A stretch of 64,000 nt of DNA from Cupriavidus phytohabitans (GTDB lineage Bacteria > Pseudomonadota > Gammaproteobacteria > Burkholderiales > Burkholderiaceae). Made by a program: the position numbers and the translations under genes. Each line of letters starts with the position of its first letter. Position 1 is the stretch's first letter. Of this stretch, positions 63,817 to 64,000 are shown one piece after another. The notes below the pieces were generated by a model, which saw only the letters and a list, made by a program, of their open reading frames with translations, was not told where the DNA came from and did not search any database. The stretch lies in NCBI RefSeq assembly GCF_000426345.1, contig NZ_AUFE01000005.1:1-64000 (forward strand), read 5' to 3'.

Positions 63817-64000
63817 TCACTGGCACGCTGTCGACTGCGTCGCCTGCGGCCGGCAGACACGCACCCGGCCGAGCTGGCTGATGTCGACCAGCCGCTGGTT
63901 GCCGTTGCCCAGCGTCAGCAGCAACTGCGCGGATTGCATGACATCCGCCAGCGTGCGCGTATAGCCGACTGGCGAGAGTCGGTCCACTGCGTGTAGACCG
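63817..64000 (-). CDS. GspH/FimT-like pseudopilin, C-terminal part, runs off the window
   Basis: The reverse strand is open from the window edge to TGA at 63817. The last 60 residues include SPVGYTRTLADVMQSAQLLL, TLGNGNQRLVDISQLGRVRV and a cysteine pair near the end (VCRPQ and TACQ). The glycine-rich GspH C-terminal pattern and position ahead of pilV make a second FimT-type gene likely. The prepilin leader is outside the window. About 129 bases separate it from pilV. Confidence 0.75.
   Translation of the reverse strand, partial: GLHAVDRLSPVGYTRTLADVMQSAQLLLTLGNGNQRLVDISQLGRVRVCRPQATQSTACQ

Noticed and set aside
1-64000. CRISPR array, rRNA operon, prophage or integrated plasmid
   Set aside because: No regularly spaced direct repeats, rRNA sequence, integrase or phage structural genes were seen.

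Overview
The window looks like a chromosomal stretch of a GC-rich beta-proteobacterium of the Burkholderiales, most likely Cupriavidus or a close Ralstonia relative. That assignment is inferred from gene content: intracellular PHB depolymerase, acetoacetyl-CoA synthetase, a Bug-type solute receptor with a CoA-transferase, a RibB-type riboflavin operon and type IV minor pilins. No marker gene such as 16S rRNA is present to confirm it.

Region 1 (1-22 kb) is an accessory surface-polysaccharide island with visibly lower GC and many insertion-sequence scars (IS5-, IS21- and IS66-like). A minus-strand operon (10980 down to 3778) holds rfbF-rfbG-rfbH, which make a CDP-4-keto-3,6-dideoxyhexose. They are followed by a two-gene split transketolase, an NAD-dependent epimerase/reductase, a GtrA-like flippase and a polyprenyl-phosphate-type glycosyltransferase. 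The set suggests a branched-chain 3,6-dideoxy sugar transferred onto a lipid carrier. A plus-strand operon (11875-15224) holds a DUF6311-like membrane protein, a second GtrB/ArnC-type glycosyltransferase and an SMR-like small transporter. It is followed by a frameshifted fatty acid hydroxylase. Region 16.8-22.0 kb carries two GT4 glycosyltransferases, a Wzx-like flippase and a WbaP/WcaJ-type initiating phosphotransferase.

Region 2 (22-29.8 kb) is the lipopolysaccharide core block: phosphomannomutase, waaC, waaA and a convergent GT4 gene. A TnpB-like gene of the IS200/IS605 group, apparently lacking its zinc ribbon, then sits directly upstream of a META/DUF4377 lipoprotein gene.

Region 3 (29.8-41 kb) is mostly core: TolC, rhodanese, Pcm, an RND efflux pump with adaptor and TetR regulator, a YkgJ-type protein, a DUF1439 lipoprotein, UppP, TrmB and tRNA-Gly(CCC). 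Region 4 (41-54.6 kb) has a LysR/Bug/CoA-transferase module, an aldose epimerase, PHB-related phaZ and aacS, a glutathione transferase, ubiD, a lytic transglycosylase behind a long structured leader, and an aminotransferase.

Region 5 (54.7-59 kb) is the riboflavin operon ribD-ribE-ribB(X)-ribH-nusB on the minus strand. The GTP cyclohydrolase II half of its RibBA protein lacks the zinc cysteines. Region 6 (59-64 kb) is a tightly overlapping minor-pilin operon (fimT-like, pilV, pilW, pilX, a short pilY1, pilE, fimT) running off the right edge of the window and pointing into ribD.
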